This document shows positions 1 to 9,195 of a stretch of DNA of 64,000 nucleotides, piece by piece; the first letter of the stretch is position 1; each line of letters opens with the position of its first letter. The notes below the pieces were generated by a model that made no database searches, was not told the origin of the DNA, and worked only from the letters and a program-made list of their open reading frames with translations. The position numbers and the translations under genes were made by a program. The stretch is from NCBI GenBank assembly GCA_016789405.1, contig JAEUPQ010000026.1, positions 186,001 through 250,000 of the forward strand, in the 5' to 3' direction. This DNA is from Lysobacteraceae bacterium. GTDB lineage: Bacteria; Pseudomonadota; Gammaproteobacteria; Xanthomonadales; Xanthomonadaceae.

Positions 1-624
1 TGCGCGTTGCAGCAGGATCTGGCGCGGCGTGGAATCGAGCAGGTCGGCGCCGCGCACCACGTCGGTGACGTCCTGGTCGGCGTCATCCACGACCACGGCG
101 AGCTGATAGGCCCAGAAGCCGTCCGCGCGTCGCAGCACCACGTCGCCGACGTCCCGGCCGACATCCTGTTCGTACCGGCCGTGGATCCCATCGTCGAAGG
201 CGATGCGCGCGTCGTCGGGCGCGCGCAGGCGAACCGCTGGCGTCTCGCGTCGTGCGCCCGGTCGACAGGTGCGATGGATGCCGCCGCTGGCTGCGAGGTC
301 GTTGCGGCTGCAGTGGCAGTGGAATGCGAAGCCCGTGTCGAGCAGGTGCGCGAGCGCGGCTTCGTAGAGCGCGTGTCGATCGCTCTGGCGGACGATCGGA
401 CCATCGGAGACCAGTCCGAAGGCCGACAGCGTGCGCAATTGCGCATCCGCAGCACCCGCCACTTCGCGCGGCGGATCCAGGTCTTCGACGCGCACCCACC
501 ATTCGCCACCGACACGGCGGGCCATGAGCCAGCTGCCGAAGGCGGCGACCAGCGATCCCAGGTGCAGCGGGCCGGTCGGCGAGGGTGCGAAGCGGCCCCG
601 GTAGCGGGACGCTGGCGTGTTCAT
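1..624 (-). CDS. gluQ: Glutamyl-Q tRNA(Asp) synthetase, 3' end cut by window
   Basis: GluQRS attaches glutamate to queuosine at the wobble position of tRNA-Asp; it is a catalytic-core paralogue of glutamyl-tRNA synthetase without the anticodon-binding domain. Translating the minus strand from the ATG at 624 gives a typical start ([18 protein letters not shown]) with the class I HxGS-type ATP motif. A run containing FHCHCSR lies about 100 residues in, with the next conserved Cys in HRTCRP, resembling the zinc-binding insert of this family. 208 codons are present without a stop; family members are about 290-300 residues, so the C-terminal third including the KMSKS-like loop lies outside the window. 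It is divergent from htpX. Confident family call. Confidence 0.9.
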   Translation of the reverse strand, partial: MNTPASRYRGRFAPSPTGPLHLGSLVAAFGSWLMARRVGGEWWVRVEDLDPPREVAGAADAQLRTLSAFGLVSDGPIVRQSDRHALYEAALAHLLDTGFAFHCHCSRNDLAASGGIHRTCRPGARRETPAVRLRAPDDARIAFDDGIHGRYEQDVGRDVGDVVLRRADGFWAYQLAVVVDDADQDVTDVVRGADLLDSTPRQILLQRA

Positions 625-757
625 GTCGTTATCCGTGGGCTGAACGGTCTGCTGAACGGAGCCGGTTTCGTGCGTATCGGTCGCTTGAAAGTCCGGGCCC
701 GCGCCATAGCTTAACGGTCAAGCCGCGCGTTCCGTGCGCGACACTCCGGGTTCCGTC

Positions 758-1660
758 ATGTTCAAGCGCATCGCCCTTTTTCTCGCCACGAACCTCGCCG
801 TCCTGCTGCTGCTCAGCGTGGTGATGTCGGTGTTCGGCATCGATCCACGTACCAATTCCGGGCTGCTGGTGATGGCTGTCATCCTCGGTTTCGGCGGCTC
901 GATCATTTCGCTGCTGATGTCGAAATGGATCGCGAAGAAGACCACGGGTGCCTATGTCATCACCCAGCCGCGCAACGAGGTCGAACGCTGGCTGCTGTCG
1001 ACCGTGCAGCGCCAGGCGCAGGTGGCCGGCATCGGCATGCCCGAGGTGGCGATCTACGAGGCACCTGAAATCAACGCTTTCGCGACCGGTGCGAACCGCA
1101 ACAATGCGCTGGTCGCGGTGTCCACGGGCTTGCTGCGCGCGATGGATCGGGACGAGGCCGAGGCCGTGCTTGCGCATGAAGTCAGCCACGTCGCCAATGG
1201 CGACATGGTGACGATGGCGCTGATCCAGGGCGTGCTGAATACCTTCGTCATCGTGCTGGCGCGCATCGTCGGACGCGTCGTCGACGGCTTACTGAATCCC
1301 GATCGCGAGGAAGGCAGTGGTGGCCTCGGCTACTTCGCCACCGTCTTTGTCCTGGAAATGGTCTTCGGCCTGTTCGCCAGCATGATCGCGATGTGGTTCT
1401 CGCGCTGGCGCGAGTTCCGTGCCGATGCCGGCGGCGCGCAGCTGGCCGGTCGCGGCAAGATGATCGCCGCCCTGCAGCGGTTGTCGCATACGTATGGCGC
1501 AAGCACGTTGCCCAAACAGGTGCAGGCCTTCGGCATCTCCGGCGGCGTCGGCCACGGGCTGCGCAAGCTGTTCCTCAGCCACCCGCCGCTGGAGGAGCGC
1601 ATCGATGCCCTCCGCAGGCTCGAGGGTGCACCGCAGGGTGTGCCGCAGCGGATGTTCTGA
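758..1660 (+). CDS. htpX: Membrane zinc metalloprotease HtpX
   Basis: HtpX is an inner-membrane M48 protease that takes part in quality control of membrane proteins with FtsH. The 300-residue product has two N-terminal hydrophobic segments (about residues 4-25 and 35-55), the zinc motif HEVSH at residues 140-144, two further membrane stretches around residues 155-215, and an SHPPLEERI motif near the C-terminus. The ATG at 758 is chosen because [12 protein letters not shown] matches the usual start; an in-frame ATG at 734 would add eight atypical residues. A 16-bp stem terminator follows at once, so it appears to be monocistronic. Confidence 0.95.
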   Translation: MFKRIALFLATNLAVLLLLSVVMSVFGIDPRTNSGLLVMAVILGFGGSIISLLMSKWIAKKTTGAYVITQPRNEVERWLLSTVQRQAQVAGIGMPEVAIYEAPEINAFATGANRNNALVAVSTGLLRAMDRDEAEAVLAHEVSHVANGDMVTMALIQGVLNTFVIVLARIVGRVVDGLLNPDREEGSGGLGYFATVFVLEMVFGLFASMIAMWFSRWREFRADAGGAQLAGRGKMIAALQRLSHTYGASTLPKQVQAFGISGGVGHGLRKLFLSHPPLEERIDALRRLEGAPQGVPQRMF

Positions 1661-1681
1661 CCTGCCTGCCCGCATCATGGA

Positions 1682-1717
1682 AACGAAGAAGCCCGCCGAA
1701 AGGCGGGCTTCTTCGTT
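1682..1717. terminator. Bidirectional intrinsic terminator, htpX / fimX-like gene
   Basis: Perfect 16-bp inverted repeat (1682-1697 and 1702-1717) closed by a GAAA tetraloop. It carries A-rich sequence on one side and T-rich on the other, so it can terminate both convergent genes. The stem was read base by base. Confidence 0.9.
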
Positions 1718-1750
1718 GAGGTCGCGCCAAATCGGGGCGACCCGGGGCGA

Positions 1751-3835
1751 TCACTCGAAGTCGTAGTTCATCTCCGGGCCCGCCGTGGCCAGGAAGTGGC
1801 CCTCGACGTAATCCACGCCGGCGGAGAACAGGATCGACATGCTGGCCGCGTCCTGCACGAACTCCGCGATGGTGAGGATGTCGAGGTCGCGCGCCTTCTG
1901 GGCGATCTCGCGCACGCGCTGCTGGCTGTCGTTGTTCTTCGGCAGGTCCTCGATGAAGCTGCGGTCGATCTTGACCAGCTGCGGCTGCACGTGGGTGAGC
2001 AGCTGGAACGAATCCAGGCCAGCGCCGAACTGCTCCAGGCCGAGGCGGCAGCCGAAGCCGTTGATGGTCGCGGCGAACTGCTGCACGGCGTGCAGGTGGG
2101 TGAACACCTTCGCTTCCTGCAATTGCAAGGCGAGGTATTCGCCGGAAGCGCCACGCATCGCGAGCTGTTCGCTGATCATGGTGGTCAGCGCGTCGTTCTG
2201 CAGCGATGCCTGCGAGACCTTCACCAGCAGGGTGACGGGCTTGCCGGCATGTTCGCGCTGGGCGATCAGCTCGATCGCGCGCGCGACCACGTAGCGGTCG
2301 ATTTCCTCCAGCATGCCGTGCTCTTCGGCGATCTGGATGAAGGCCACCGGCGAGACCAGCTCGCCGTCGCCGCCGTCCAGGCGCAGGAAGGTGTCGTACA
2401 CCGGGTGGTTGTCGCCCTGCAGGTTGATGACCGGCTGGAAATGCAGGACGAAGCGCTTGTGGTCCAGGGCGTCGCGCAGGCGCTCCACCCAGGCCTGGAT
2501 GCGTTCGGCCTCGGCACGATCCATCGCGTTGGGATCGAACAGTTCGAAGCGGTTGCCGCCGACGCCGGCCGCGGACTGCACGCCCGAGGTGGCCTTGGCG
2601 AGGATCTGGCTGACGCTGGCGTTCTTCTGGCTGATCTGCACGCCGCCGATGCTGGCGGTGATCACGCCGGAACGCTCGCCGATGGCGAACACTTCGGCGG
2701 CGAAGGTATTGCAGATGCGGGTCGCGAGCGTCTCGGTCGCGGCGTGGTCGCTGTTGCGCACCAGCACGGCCAGGGTGTGCTCGGAGAAGCGCGCGGCGAT
2801 GGCGTTGTCGCCGACCTCGCTGCGCAGGCGTTCGGCGATCGTGGCCATGATGGTGTCGGCCGAATGCAGGCCGATCTCGTTGAGCAGGCGCTGGTAATGG
2901 TCCGGTTCGATCATCAGCAGGCCGTGCTGCGTGCCGTTCTGCGCTGCGTCGGCCACGGCGTCTTCCAGCGCATGCAGGAAGGTCGGGCGGTTGAGCAGGC
3001 CGGTGGCCTGGTCGAGCTGGCGCAGTTCCTCGACCTTGCGCGCAAGCTCCGGATCCACGGCCGTTTCCTGGCGGCGGAAGATCACCTGCTGGCAGGCTTC
3101 GCCCTCGTATTGGGCCAGGGTGAATTCCATGACCGCCGGGAACGCGTTGCCCTCGATGTCGCGGGCTTCCAGTTCGTAGCGCGCCGGCGGCGGTTCGCCC
3201 TTGCTCATGCTCTTGAGCAGTTGCTTGAAGCCGTCGACGTGCCTCGGTGCGACGAGGTCGAGCAGCGACATGCCTTCGATGTCCTCGAACGATTCGTAGC
3301 CGAACATGTCGAGGTAGGCGGCGTTCGCGCGGATGTGCATGCCTTCGTGCACGTAGGCGATGGGGTCGCGAGAGGATTCGATCAGCGCGTCGCAGCGGCG
3401 TTCGGTTTCGCGGACCTGGGTTTCGAGCCGGCGCTGTGCGCGGCGGGCTTCGAGGTCGGCCCATTCGCGGCGAACGGTCGCCAGGATCTGCGGCGGCTTG
3501 TGGCGCAGCGCCAGCGCGCGCACGGTGCCGTCCAGCAATTCGGAGAAGCTGTCGGTGTCGACGTGCTCGACCACGGCCACCAGCGGGATGTCCTTGCCGG
3601 ACGCGGTGACCTGCTGTTCGACGGACTTCAGCGGCACGGACGTGCAGGGATGGCCGGCGAGGATCAGGTCCACCGGCTGGCTCATCAGGGCCGCGCCCAG
3701 CTCGTCGGTGCTCAGGGGGCGCACAGGCCGCACGGCGATGCCGGCGTTGCGCAGGCCGCTCACGATGCCTTCCGCCTCCTCGGCACTGTCATCGACCAGC
3801 ATCAGACGCAGTGCGGGGTCCTGGCGTTTCGACAT
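1751..3835 (-). CDS. fimX: FimX-like degenerate REC-PAS-GGDEF-EAL c-di-GMP receptor
   Basis: 694 residues, close to FimX of Pseudomonas (about 690), which binds c-di-GMP through an inactive EAL domain and drives polar type IV pilus assembly and twitching. Order seen: receiver-like domain (about 8-125), PAS (about 150-265), GGDEF-like (about 290-430), EAL-like (about 440-690). All catalytic signatures are degraded. The receiver has ILAGHP where the phosphoacceptor Asp should be; the GGDEF position reads SEHTL; the EAL triplet reads DTF (VYDTFLRL) and the DDFGTG loop reads EQFGAG. The FQPVI start of the EAL fold is kept. The ATG at 3835 (MSKRQD) is preferred over the upstream in-frame ATG at 3943. 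A receptor role rather than enzyme is inferred from the lost residues. Confidence 0.85.
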   Translation of the reverse strand: MSKRQDPALRLMLVDDSAEEAEGIVSGLRNAGIAVRPVRPLSTDELGAALMSQPVDLILAGHPCTSVPLKSVEQQVTASGKDIPLVAVVEHVDTDSFSELLDGTVRALALRHKPPQILATVRREWADLEARRAQRRLETQVRETERRCDALIESSRDPIAYVHEGMHIRANAAYLDMFGYESFEDIEGMSLLDLVAPRHVDGFKQLLKSMSKGEPPPARYELEARDIEGNAFPAVMEFTLAQYEGEACQQVIFRRQETAVDPELARKVEELRQLDQATGLLNRPTFLHALEDAVADAAQNGTQHGLLMIEPDHYQRLLNEIGLHSADTIMATIAERLRSEVGDNAIAARFSEHTLAVLVRNSDHAATETLATRICNTFAAEVFAIGERSGVITASIGGVQISQKNASVSQILAKATSGVQSAAGVGGNRFELFDPNAMDRAEAERIQAWVERLRDALDHKRFVLHFQPVINLQGDNHPVYDTFLRLDGGDGELVSPVAFIQIAEEHGMLEEIDRYVVARAIELIAQREHAGKPVTLLVKVSQASLQNDALTTMISEQLAMRGASGEYLALQLQEAKVFTHLHAVQQFAATINGFGCRLGLEQFGAGLDSFQLLTHVQPQLVKIDRSFIEDLPKNNDSQQRVREIAQKARDLDILTIAEFVQDAASMSILFSAGVDYVEGHFLATAGPEMNYDFE

Positions 3836-3968
3836 GCGGGAATCTCCGGAGGGGCAAAGAAGGACAGCGGTGGTGGTGCGGGTGGCCAACCGTATGGTCG
3901 ACCGGCAACGGGTGGCGCGGTGGTGCATGGCGCCGACGGACATCCCCCCATGCCCGCAGCGCCGGTCT

Positions 3969-5015
3969 CTAAGCTTGCGGCAACGGTGGGGTCCCCGACA
4001 ACGGTCGCTTGCCCGGGTCGCCGGCGACTTCGCGCACCAGCTTCGGGACCAGATAGCCTGACACGCGACCCATTAACCCGGCATGCAGCTGGATGGCATC
4101 CTCGTCCGGCACTTCGAAATGGGCCGCGCCCTGCACGCGGTCGAGCTGGTGCAGGTAGTACGGCAATACCCCGGCGGCGAAACCGCGCTCCGACAGCGCG
4201 GCCAGGGCTTCGACGCTGTCATTGACGCCACGCAGCAGCACGGCCTGGTTGAGCAGGGTCGCCCCCGCAGCGCGCAGCCGGGCGAGGGCGGCGTCGACCG
4301 TCGCGTCGAACTCGTTCGCGTGATTGGCATGCAGGACGACGACCACTGGCCAGGGCAGGTCGCGCAGCCATGCGGTAAAGCCTGCATCCACGCGCTCGGG
4401 CAGCACCACCGGCAGGCGGGTGTGGATGCGCAGCCTGCGCAGGTGCGGGATCGTGGCGAGCCGGTCGGTCAGCTCGGCCAGTTTCTCGTTCGACAGCGAC
4501 AGCGGATCGCCGCCGGAAAGGATGACCTCGTCCAGGCTGGTGTCGGTGCGGATCGCGTCGACCGCTTCGGCCCACTGCCCGGCGGCGGCGGTTTCCTCGC
4601 CATAGGGGAAGTGACGGCGGAAGCAGTAGCGGCAGTTCACCGCGCAGCTACCCGTGGCGATCAGCAGCGCCCGGCCGCGATACTTGTGGATCATCCCGCG
4701 TGCCGCCTTGGCGGCTGCGTCGCCCACGGCATCCAGGCCGAACCCGGGCATCGGTCGCAGTTCCTCGTCGAGCGGCAGCACCTGGCGGAGCAGGGGGTCG
4801 TGCGGATCGCCATGGCGCATCCGGGCCACGAAGCCGCGCGGCACGCGCAGGGCGAACTGCCCGGCGGCTTCGGCCGAGACCCCGGGCACCTGGCCGTCGA
4901 GCCCGAGCAGGGCCAGCAATTCGGCAGGGTCCCGGACGGCATCGCGCCACAGGCGCTTCCAGTCGACCCCGGCATGGGGGGCGGGCTGCGTCGGGAGGGG
5001 GGCTGCGGGTATCAT
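3969..5015 (-). CDS. epmB: EF-P (R)-beta-lysylation lysine 2,3-aminomutase EpmB
   Basis: Radical SAM enzyme of the KamA family that converts lysine to (R)-beta-lysine for attachment to EF-P Lys34. The 348-residue protein (E. coli about 342) has the CxxxCxxC cluster motif at Cys124, Cys128 and Cys131 (CAVNCRYCF), ILSGGDPL for SAM binding, and a C-terminal PLP lysine region. It is transcribed divergently from efp, its substrate gene, with 125 nt between starts, which supports EpmB over a catabolic lysine aminomutase. The ATG at 5015 (MIPAAPLP) is used; an in-frame start at 5075 would run into the shared promoter region. Confidence 0.93.
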   Translation of the reverse strand: MIPAAPLPTQPAPHAGVDWKRLWRDAVRDPAELLALLGLDGQVPGVSAEAAGQFALRVPRGFVARMRHGDPHDPLLRQVLPLDEELRPMPGFGLDAVGDAAAKAARGMIHKYRGRALLIATGSCAVNCRYCFRRHFPYGEETAAAGQWAEAVDAIRTDTSLDEVILSGGDPLSLSNEKLAELTDRLATIPHLRRLRIHTRLPVVLPERVDAGFTAWLRDLPWPVVVVLHANHANEFDATVDAALARLRAAGATLLNQAVLLRGVNDSVEALAALSERGFAAGVLPYYLHQLDRVQGAAHFEVPDEDAIQLHAGLMGRVSGYLVPKLVREVAGDPGKRPLSGTPPLPQA

Positions 5016-5140
5016 AGGGAGTTCAGTCGGGCCGTTCGTTGGGACGCACCGGCGTTCCCGGGGCCAAGGCCCCATAGTCTAGCGTCCGGTGGCCTTGCCG
5101 CTCCGGGCGGACCCTCAGAAGACCTCATCAGGAGCATTCC

Positions 5141-5707
5141 ATGGCCAGCCTGGGCATGAACGACGTCAAGACCGGACAGAAGATCCTGGTCAACAACGAC
5201 CCCTGCGTCATCACCGAAACCGAATACGTCAAGCCGGGCAAGGGCCAGGCCTTCACGCGCATCAAGTACCGCAACATCAAGTCCGGCCGCGTGGTCGAAC
5301 TGACGATGAAGGCGACCGACTCGCTCGAAGTGGCCGACGTCGTCGACACCGACATGCAGTACCTCTACAGCGACGGCGAGTACTGGCACTTCATGAACCA
5401 GGAGTCGTTCGAGCAGGTGCAGGCCGACAAGGCCGGCATGGGCGGCGCCGAAAAGTGGCTCAAGGGCGAGGAAGCCTGCGTGGTCACCCTGTGGAATGGT
5501 TCGCCGATCAACGTGCAGCCGCCGAACTTCGTGGAACTGAAGATCGTCGAGACCGACCCGGGCGTGAAGGGCGATACCGCCGGCACCGGCGGCAAGCCGG
5601 CGACCCTCGAAACCGGCGCAGTGGTCCGCGTGCCGCTGTTCGTGGCCCAGGAAGAGACCATCAAGGTCGACACCCGCTCCGGCGAATACGTCTCCCGCGT
5701 GAAGTGA
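5141..5707 (+). CDS. efp: Translation elongation factor P
   Basis: EF-P binds stalled ribosomes between P and E sites and rescues synthesis of polyproline stretches. The 188-residue product has the three beta-barrel layout and the loop [10 protein letters not shown] with the modifiable lysine at position 34, matching the beta-lysine type served by EpmB/EpmA. A good Shine-Dalgarno (AGGAG) precedes the ATG. The stop codon is the first base pair of a large hairpin, followed by two more hairpins. epmA was not seen in this window. Confidence 0.97.
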   Translation: MASLGMNDVKTGQKILVNNDPCVITETEYVKPGKGQAFTRIKYRNIKSGRVVELTMKATDSLEVADVVDTDMQYLYSDGEYWHFMNQESFEQVQADKAGMGGAEKWLKGEEACVVTLWNGSPINVQPPNFVELKIVETDPGVKGDTAGTGGKPATLETGAVVRVPLFVAQEETIKVDTRSGEYVSRVK

Positions 5708-5771
5708 TTGATTCGCAGAACGCGGCATCGCCGCGTTCGTCGCGAATCAATCACCCTCGCGAACGCGAGGG
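5705..5771. repeat. Two consecutive hairpins starting at the efp stop codon
   Basis: First hairpin: 12-bp arms 5705-5716 and 5742-5753, with inner 9-bp arms 5718-5726 and 5730-5738 around an ATC loop. Second: 7-bp arms 5754-5760 and 5765-5771 with a GAAC loop. Neither is followed by a T tract, so they look like REP-like or mRNA-protecting structures rather than terminators. Confidence 0.75.
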
Positions 5772-5781
5772 TCCAGCCTTC

Positions 5782-5810
5782 CCGAAGCCCGCCCAAATGG
5801 CGGGTTTCGG
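5782..5810 (+). terminator. Intrinsic terminator after efp
   Basis: 12-bp stem (5782-5793 with 5799-5810, one G-U pair) and a five-base loop, followed by CGTTTTTG. Classic rho-independent terminator located 75 nt past the efp stop, after the two hairpins above. Confidence 0.85.
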
Positions 5811-5854
5811 CGTTTTTGATTGCTTGGATACGACGCACCGATCCGGGAACCGAC

Positions 5855-6208
5855 ATGCCCCAGAATCTCTACTGCTGGCGTTGCGACATGGAACTTCCGA
5901 TGCTCGACGAGGAGGAGTGGGCGCAGTTGGCGCCGTTGTTGAAAGTCGCAGTGTCCGAATTCATGGAAGAGCACCGTAAGACGGGCGTCAGCCTTCGCGA
6001 AGCGCAGGACGCCGGCGTTCTCGGCAGGCGCGCACTCGCGTTCTATCGCGACCTGACTGGTTTCGAGGAAACAAACCTCAACGCGCTTTGGCACCATCAG
6101 ATTGCCCAGTACGGCCCACCCTGCGCCCACTGCGGCAAGCCGCTCCGTACACCCCGGGCCAAGCTGTGCGCCGCCTGCGGCCGGGACCGAGTCCTGCCAG
6201 CCGACTGA
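5855..6208 (+). CDS. Small putative zinc-ribbon protein, function unknown
   Basis: 117 residues from the ATG at 5855 (MPQNLYCWRC). Two cysteine pairs frame the protein: CWRC at residues 7-10, and near the C-terminus CAHC and CAAC, the latter as in a rubredoxin-like zinc ribbon. The middle is acidic then helical (EEEWAQLAPLL, FMEEHRKTGVS). The preceding terminator separates it from efp. I do not recognise a named family. Metal binding is inferred from the CxxC pairs. Confidence 0.65.
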   Translation: MPQNLYCWRCDMELPMLDEEEWAQLAPLLKVAVSEFMEEHRKTGVSLREAQDAGVLGRRALAFYRDLTGFEETNLNALWHHQIAQYGPPCAHCGKPLRTPRAKLCAACGRDRVLPAD

Positions 6209-6244
6209 AGCCCACGGGCCCGCCGGGAATGCGACAATGTCGCC

Positions 6245-7618
6245 ATGACCGACGAGACCATGACCGGGATGGCCCGGCCCACCGATTCCTCCGCCCCCGA
6301 ACCCTGCCACCTGCTGATCGAGGCCGGCCACGTGGTCCCGATGGACCGCCCCGGCGTCGTGCTGGAAGACCACGCGGTGGCGATCCGCGACGACGCGATC
6401 GTCGCCGTGCTGCCGATCGCCGAGGCCCGCGCCCGCTTCGCGCCGAAGGAGACCGTGTCGCGGCCCGACGGGGCACTGATCCCCGGCCTGGTCAACGCCC
6501 ACGTCCACAACCCGATGACCCTGATGCGCGGCGTCGCAGACGACATGCCGCTGATGCGCTGGCTGCAGGAGCACATCTGGCCGGTCGAGGGCGCGATCAT
6601 GGGGCCGGAGTACGTCGCCGACGGCGTGACCTTGGCCATCGCCGAGATGCTGCGCGGCGGCACCACCTGCTGCAACGAGAACTACTTCTTCCCCGACGTG
6701 CAGGCCGCGACCTACCGGCGCCACGGCTTCCGCGCCCGCGTCGGCCTGCCGGTGATCGATTTCCCGACGGCCTGGGCGAAGAGCGACGACGAATACTTCG
6801 ACCGCGCCTGCGAGGTCTTCGACCAGTGGCGCCACGACGCGCTGGTGTCGACGACCTTCGCGCCGCATGCGCCGTACACGGTGTCCGATGCCAGCTTCGA
6901 ACGCATCCGCATGCTCGCCGACCAGCTCGACATCCCGGTACACCTGCATACCCACGAGACCGCGCAGGAAGTGGTCGAGTCGCAGAAGAAATACGGTCAG
7001 CGCCCGATCGCGCGGCTCGACCGTCTCGGACTGGTCAACGACCGCCTGATCGCGGTGCACATGACCCAGCTCACCGACGCCGAGATCGCGCTGTGCGCGG
7101 AGCGCGGCGTCAGCGTGGCGCACTGCCCGGAATCCAACCTCAAGCTCGCCTCGGGCTTCTGCCTGGTCGGCAAGCTGCAGAAGGCCGGCGTCAACGTCGC
7201 CATCGGCACCGATGGCTGCGCCAGCAACAACGATCTCGACATGTTCGGCGAGATGCGCACCGCCGCGCTGCTGGCGAAAGCCGTATCCGAGGATGCCGCT
7301 GCGCTCGACGCCTTCAGTGCGCTGCGCGCGGCGACGCTGGGCGGCGCGAAGGCAATGGGCCTGGACGACCGCATCGGCTCGATCGAGCCCGGCAAGCAGG
7401 CCGACCTCGTCGTCGTCGATCTCTCTGCGCTCGAAACCCAGCCGCTGCACCACGTGCTGTCGCAACTGGTCTACGCCACCGGCCGCCACCAGGTGAGCGA
7501 CGTGTGGATCGCCGGCAAGGCGAAGCTGCGCGAACGCCTCCTCGTCGACATGGATCTCGATGCGATCCTCGCCAATGCGAAGCAGTGGCGGGCGCGGATC
7601 GGTGGAATTTCACATTAG
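6245..7618 (+). CDS. mtaD: Amidohydrolase, MTA/SAH deaminase type (TRZ/ATZ family)
   Basis: 457-residue metal-dependent hydrolase of the ATZ/TRZ group, whose best known members deaminate 5'-methylthioadenosine and S-adenosylhomocysteine. Seen: the metal motif NAHVHN (His86, His88), APHAPYTVSD, HLHTHE, VAHCPESNLKLASG, and IGTDGCASNNDLDMF with the metal Asp. It is followed by ubiG and gph, the arrangement found in xanthomonads. In-frame ATGs at 6245, 6260 and 6269 compete; the first is reported but the N-terminal eight residues are unsure. Substrate is by family only; the cluster at 60-64 kb shows the organism does salvage methylthioadenosine. Confidence 0.85.
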   Translation: MTDETMTGMARPTDSSAPEPCHLLIEAGHVVPMDRPGVVLEDHAVAIRDDAIVAVLPIAEARARFAPKETVSRPDGALIPGLVNAHVHNPMTLMRGVADDMPLMRWLQEHIWPVEGAIMGPEYVADGVTLAIAEMLRGGTTCCNENYFFPDVQAATYRRHGFRARVGLPVIDFPTAWAKSDDEYFDRACEVFDQWRHDALVSTTFAPHAPYTVSDASFERIRMLADQLDIPVHLHTHETAQEVVESQKKYGQRPIARLDRLGLVNDRLIAVHMTQLTDAEIALCAERGVSVAHCPESNLKLASGFCLVGKLQKAGVNVAIGTDGCASNNDLDMFGEMRTAALLAKAVSEDAAALDAFSALRAATLGGAKAMGLDDRIGSIEPGKQADLVVVDLSALETQPLHHVLSQLVYATGRHQVSDVWIAGKAKLRERLLVDMDLDAILANAKQWRARIGGISH

Positions 7619-7675
7619 TCCTGGCATCCCTCGCGGCACTCGGGATGAGAGGGCATCAGAATCAACGGTGATCGC

Positions 7676-8389
7676 ATGACGACCGCAACGCACTCCGACA
7701 ACTTCAGCCAGCTCGAACTCGACAAGTTCAACGCTTTGGCCAACCGCTGGTGGGACCCCGAAGGTCCGCAGAAGCCGCTGCATGCGCTGAACCCTGCACG
7801 CCTCGGCTACGTGCGCGACCGCGTGACCCTGCGCGGCGCGCGCGCGCTCGACGTGGGCTGCGGCGCGGGTCTGCTCAGCGAGGCGCTGGCGCGCGAGGAA
7901 GCGGACGTGACCGCGATCGACCTGGCGCCGGACCTGATCAAGGTCGCGAAGCTGCACGGGCTCGAATCCGGCGTGAAGGTCGACTATCGCCTGAGTGCGG
8001 TCGAAGCGCTCGCGGCCGAAGCGCCGGGCAGTTTCGATGTAGTCACCTGCATGGAAATGCTGGAGCACGTGCCCGATCCCGGTTCGATCATCGCCGCCTG
8101 CGCGACCCTGCTCAAGCCCGGTGGCCGGCTGTTCGTGTCCACGCTCAATCGCACACCCGCCGCGTTCGCGATGGCGATCGTCGGCGCAGAGTACATCGCG
8201 CGCATGCTGCCGAAAGGCACGCATCAGTACCGCGATTTCATCAAGCCGTCCGAACTGGCGGCATGGCTGCGCGAAGCCGGTTTCACGCTGGAGGACGTGA
8301 GCGGGCTGTACTACGACCCGCTGCGCCACAGCGCGCGCGTCGGCAAGCGCACCGACGTGAACTACCTGGCGTGCGCGTTGAAGCCCTGA
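7676..8389 (+). CDS. ubiG: Bifunctional ubiquinone O-methyltransferase UbiG
   Basis: SAM-dependent methyltransferase performing both O-methylations of ubiquinone biosynthesis (2-polyprenyl-6-hydroxyphenol and demethylubiquinol). 237 residues, normal length. The N-terminal [19 protein letters not shown] is diagnostic. Motif I reads [11 protein letters not shown], and later [11 protein letters not shown] (here FVSTLNRTP) and NYLACALKP close the fold. It starts 57 nt after mtaD and shares orientation with mtaD and gph. Confidence 0.95.
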   Translation: MTTATHSDNFSQLELDKFNALANRWWDPEGPQKPLHALNPARLGYVRDRVTLRGARALDVGCGAGLLSEALAREEADVTAIDLAPDLIKVAKLHGLESGVKVDYRLSAVEALAAEAPGSFDVVTCMEMLEHVPDPGSIIAACATLLKPGGRLFVSTLNRTPAAFAMAIVGAEYIARMLPKGTHQYRDFIKPSELAAWLREAGFTLEDVSGLYYDPLRHSARVGKRTDVNYLACALKP

Positions 8390-8416
8390 GCATTGTTGCC
8401 GAGGCGCTCGCGTAGC

Positions 8417-8475
8417 GCGGAGCTCGCTCCGCTGCGCAGGACTCGCGGGAAAGCACAAGCGGAGCAAGCTCCGCT
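8417..8475. repeat. Pair of REP-like hairpins between ubiG and gph
   Basis: Two palindromes share the core GCGGAGC-NN-GCTCCGC: 8417-8432 with TC spacer, and 8459-8475 within an 18-bp palindrome (8458-8475, AA spacer). They lie head to tail in the 113-nt gap between ubiG and gph. This resembles the short extragenic palindromes that recur in xanthomonad genomes. Copy number cannot be judged from this window. Confidence 0.65.
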
Positions 8476-8502
8476 CTACATCAAATCCATGAGGCATTTC
8501 GC

Positions 8503-9195
8503 TTGATCCAGACCCGTTTCCCCCGCGGCGTGCTCTTCGACCTCGACGGCACCCTGCTCGACAGCGCGCCGGACATGGTCGCGGCGATCAACCTGATGCG
8601 CGCCGAACGCGGCGAAGCGCCGATGCCGCTGGCGGAACTGCGTCCACATGTCTCGAAGGGCGCGCGCGCGATGATCCGCGCGTCCTGGGGGCATCTCGAC
8701 GAGGCCACCCGCGAGGCGATGGTCAAACCCTTCCTCGACACCTACGAAGGCGAACTCGGCAAGCATTGCGTGCTGTTCGACGGCATCGCCGAGATGCTCG
8801 ATGCGCTGGAAGCCGATGGCGTGCGCTGGGGCATCGTCACCAACAAGCCGTACTACCTCGCCGAGCCGCTGGTCCCGATGCTTGGCTGGGGCGACCGCTG
8901 CGCCGTGCTGATCGGCGGCGATTCGCTGGCCGAACGCAAACCGCACCCGCTGCCGCTGCTGCATTCGGCCGAGGTGATCGGCATCGCGCCGGAATCGATC
9001 GTGTACGTGGGCGACGACGAGCGCGACATCGTCGCCGCGCGCGCGGCCGGCATGCCCTCGATCGTGGCGCTCTGGGGCTATCGCCTCGCCGAAGACGACC
9101 CGATCGCGTGGAACGGCGACGTGATGGTCGAAGATCCGAAATCGCTGCTCGATCCGGCCCTGTGGCCGGTCGCGCGCGCCACCGCGCTGCCATGA
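8503..9195 (+). CDS. gph: Phosphoglycolate phosphatase (HAD family)
   Basis: HAD hydrolase that removes 2-phosphoglycolate formed during DNA repair. 230 residues. Motif I is LFDLDGTLLDS (nucleophile Asp13, acid Asp15), motif II IVTNK, motif III KPHPLPLL, motif IV YVGDDERD. No ATG fits; TTG at 8503 is preceded by GAGG at 8491-8494. An out-of-frame ATG at 8489 encodes only five codons and supplies the GAGG. Xanthomonad gph proteins also act as N-acetylmuramic acid 6-phosphate phosphatase-like enzymes (MupP type), so exact substrate is open. The stop overlaps the next start (ATGA). Confidence 0.88.
   Translation: MIQTRFPRGVLFDLDGTLLDSAPDMVAAINLMRAERGEAPMPLAELRPHVSKGARAMIRASWGHLDEATREAMVKPFLDTYEGELGKHCVLFDGIAEMLDALEADGVRWGIVTNKPYYLAEPLVPMLGWGDRCAVLIGGDSLAERKPHPLPLLHSAEVIGIAPESIVYVGDDERDIVAARAAGMPSIVALWGYRLAEDDPIAWNGDVMVEDPKSLLDPALWPVARATALP

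Noticed and set aside
7-714. 235-codon plus-strand frame at the window start
   Set aside because: Antisense to gluQ, whose conserved start and motifs are clear.
1796-4225. 809-codon plus-strand frame
   Set aside because: Antisense to the fimX-like gene and epmB; composition of a shadow (His, Gln and Val rich), no domains.
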